Shown here: in pieces, positions 63,514-64,000 of the stretch
Position numbering within the stretch: position 1 is the stretch's first letter
Layout of the letters: every line of letters begins with the position of its first letter
Source: an uncultured Lachnospiraceae bacterium
Lineage (GTDB): Bacteria; Bacillota; Clostridia; Lachnospirales; Lachnospiraceae
Assembly (NCBI GenBank): GCA_948470335.1
Contig: CAOKOL010000002.1
Coordinates: 62,001-126,000 of the forward strand
Direction of reading: 5' to 3'
DNA: 64,000 nt
Translations under genes and position numbers: made by a program
Notes under the pieces: generated by a model
Databases searched by the model: none
The model's input: only the letters and a program-made list of their open reading frames with translations
What the model was told of the DNA's origin: nothing

Positions 63514-64000
63514 TTATTTTGCCAAGAGCGATAAAACTTTAGGCCTTGCCCCCTGTTTATACTTAAATCCAAGTGCAAATCTTATAATCTCAGGGAAATA
63601 ATATTTTTTTTCTGACATAACAAAGTATCCCTGATTTTCTAACCTGGCAATTTCTTCTCCTGTCAAACTCAATTTATCCAGTGTAAGAGGCAGTTCCTTT
63701 TCTTCGTCAGGCATATCCTCAAATTTCCATATCCCTCGGAATCATTGTCAACAATAATTTAGAATTATGATGCCCACCGGCTACTTTCCGCCATATTTCT
63801 TCCAAAATAAGATTTGTACCTTTTATAGACTGCATTGACGTTGAAGAAATAAAATATTTCTGGACACGGGGATCAAATAAAAACGGCGCTGAAAATTCGG
63901 TAATTCCCGCTCTTAAATCAACTAAAACCATATCTGTTTTTAATACGGCGCCTAATCTTGAGAGAAATTCCATGATAATATATTTGTCTTTCTGTACGGC
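63514..64000 (-). pseudogene. ParA/KGGVGR-motif-like P-loop ATPase, 3' part, frameshifted, cut by window edge
   Basis: The first frame (64000 to 63719) carries VLVDLRAGITEFSAPFLFDP and SSTSMQSIKGTNLILEEIW, the mid part of a MinD/ParA-like ATPase of the sort named KGGVGR-motif variant. It stops at 63719. A second frame continues at once with KFEDMPDEEKELPL and ends at 63514 with ARPKVLSLLAK, reading as the natural continuation; one extra base near 63726 would explain the break. ORF separation as two genes is possible but the second has poor start signals. The P-loop lies outside the window. Composition is AT-rich. Confidence 0.55.

Noticed and set aside
1..64000. tRNA genes, insertion sequences, prophage
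   Set aside because: I looked for tRNA-like cloverleafs, transposases and phage structural genes and saw none that I could support.

Overview
The window looks like a chromosomal segment of a spore-forming member of the Clostridia, most likely Lachnospiraceae. The evidence is the gene content (spoIIM, ytaF, DUF4321 beside radC, the mutS-mutL-miaA-ynbB order), Gram-positive ribosome binding sites, a Gram-positive LexA box, and moderate base composition in the core genes. Several stretches are visibly AT-richer and look acquired.

Layout. 1-15.5 kb is core genome on the minus strand: GH25 lysozyme, mutS, mutL, miaA, ynbB-type PLP enzyme, DUF4321 and radC in one apparent operon, preceded by lysA, an aminotransferase, spoIIM, an ADP-ribose pyrophosphatase, rny and recA (with promoter and LexA box). 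15.7-32 kb holds a DUF5722 surface or secreted protein, an ABC exporter, a GNAT, a CocE-type hydrolase, a two-component system with a secreted PepSY-like protein, and a Crp-family regulator divergent from a MATE pump. 32-46.7 kb holds two small ORFs, a calcium-type P-ATPase, ytaF, citrate synthase, an AgrC/AgrA-like pair without agrBD, an AAA/PD-(D/E)XK protein, and a TraX-regulator-kinase operon. 46.8-49.9 kb is a scar: a broken RACo-type gene, an AT-rich MATE/flavoprotein cassette with an attenuator-like leader, then rnpB. 50-52.3 kb holds a lone AT-rich reverse transcriptase behind a structured leader. 52.3-62.4 kb is a nucleoside kinase and a seven-gene operon (peptide/nickel-type ABC importer, LysR, MATE) under a cobalamin riboswitch. 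The right end has a Nif3-family gene and a frameshifted ParA/KGGVGR-like ATPase.

The most exciting element is the reverse transcriptase locus at about 50.58-52.25 kb. A strong promoter drives a structured leader of about 250 nt upstream of the RT gene. On the strand that a cDNA copy of this leader would carry, there is a perfect TATAAT, a perfect Shine-Dalgarno and an ATG, followed by an open frame that stays open throughout the transcribed part and meets its stop codon only inside the leader promoter. A perfect TTGACA lies 100 bp downstream of the TATAAT. If the cDNA were made as a head-to-tail concatemer of 123 nt units, TTGACA and TATAAT would be 17 bp apart, and because 123 is divisible by 3 the frame would never end. 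This is the logic known for DRT2-type defence systems (RT, ncRNA and the concatemer gene neo). The assignment is my inference from the sequence and has not been tested.
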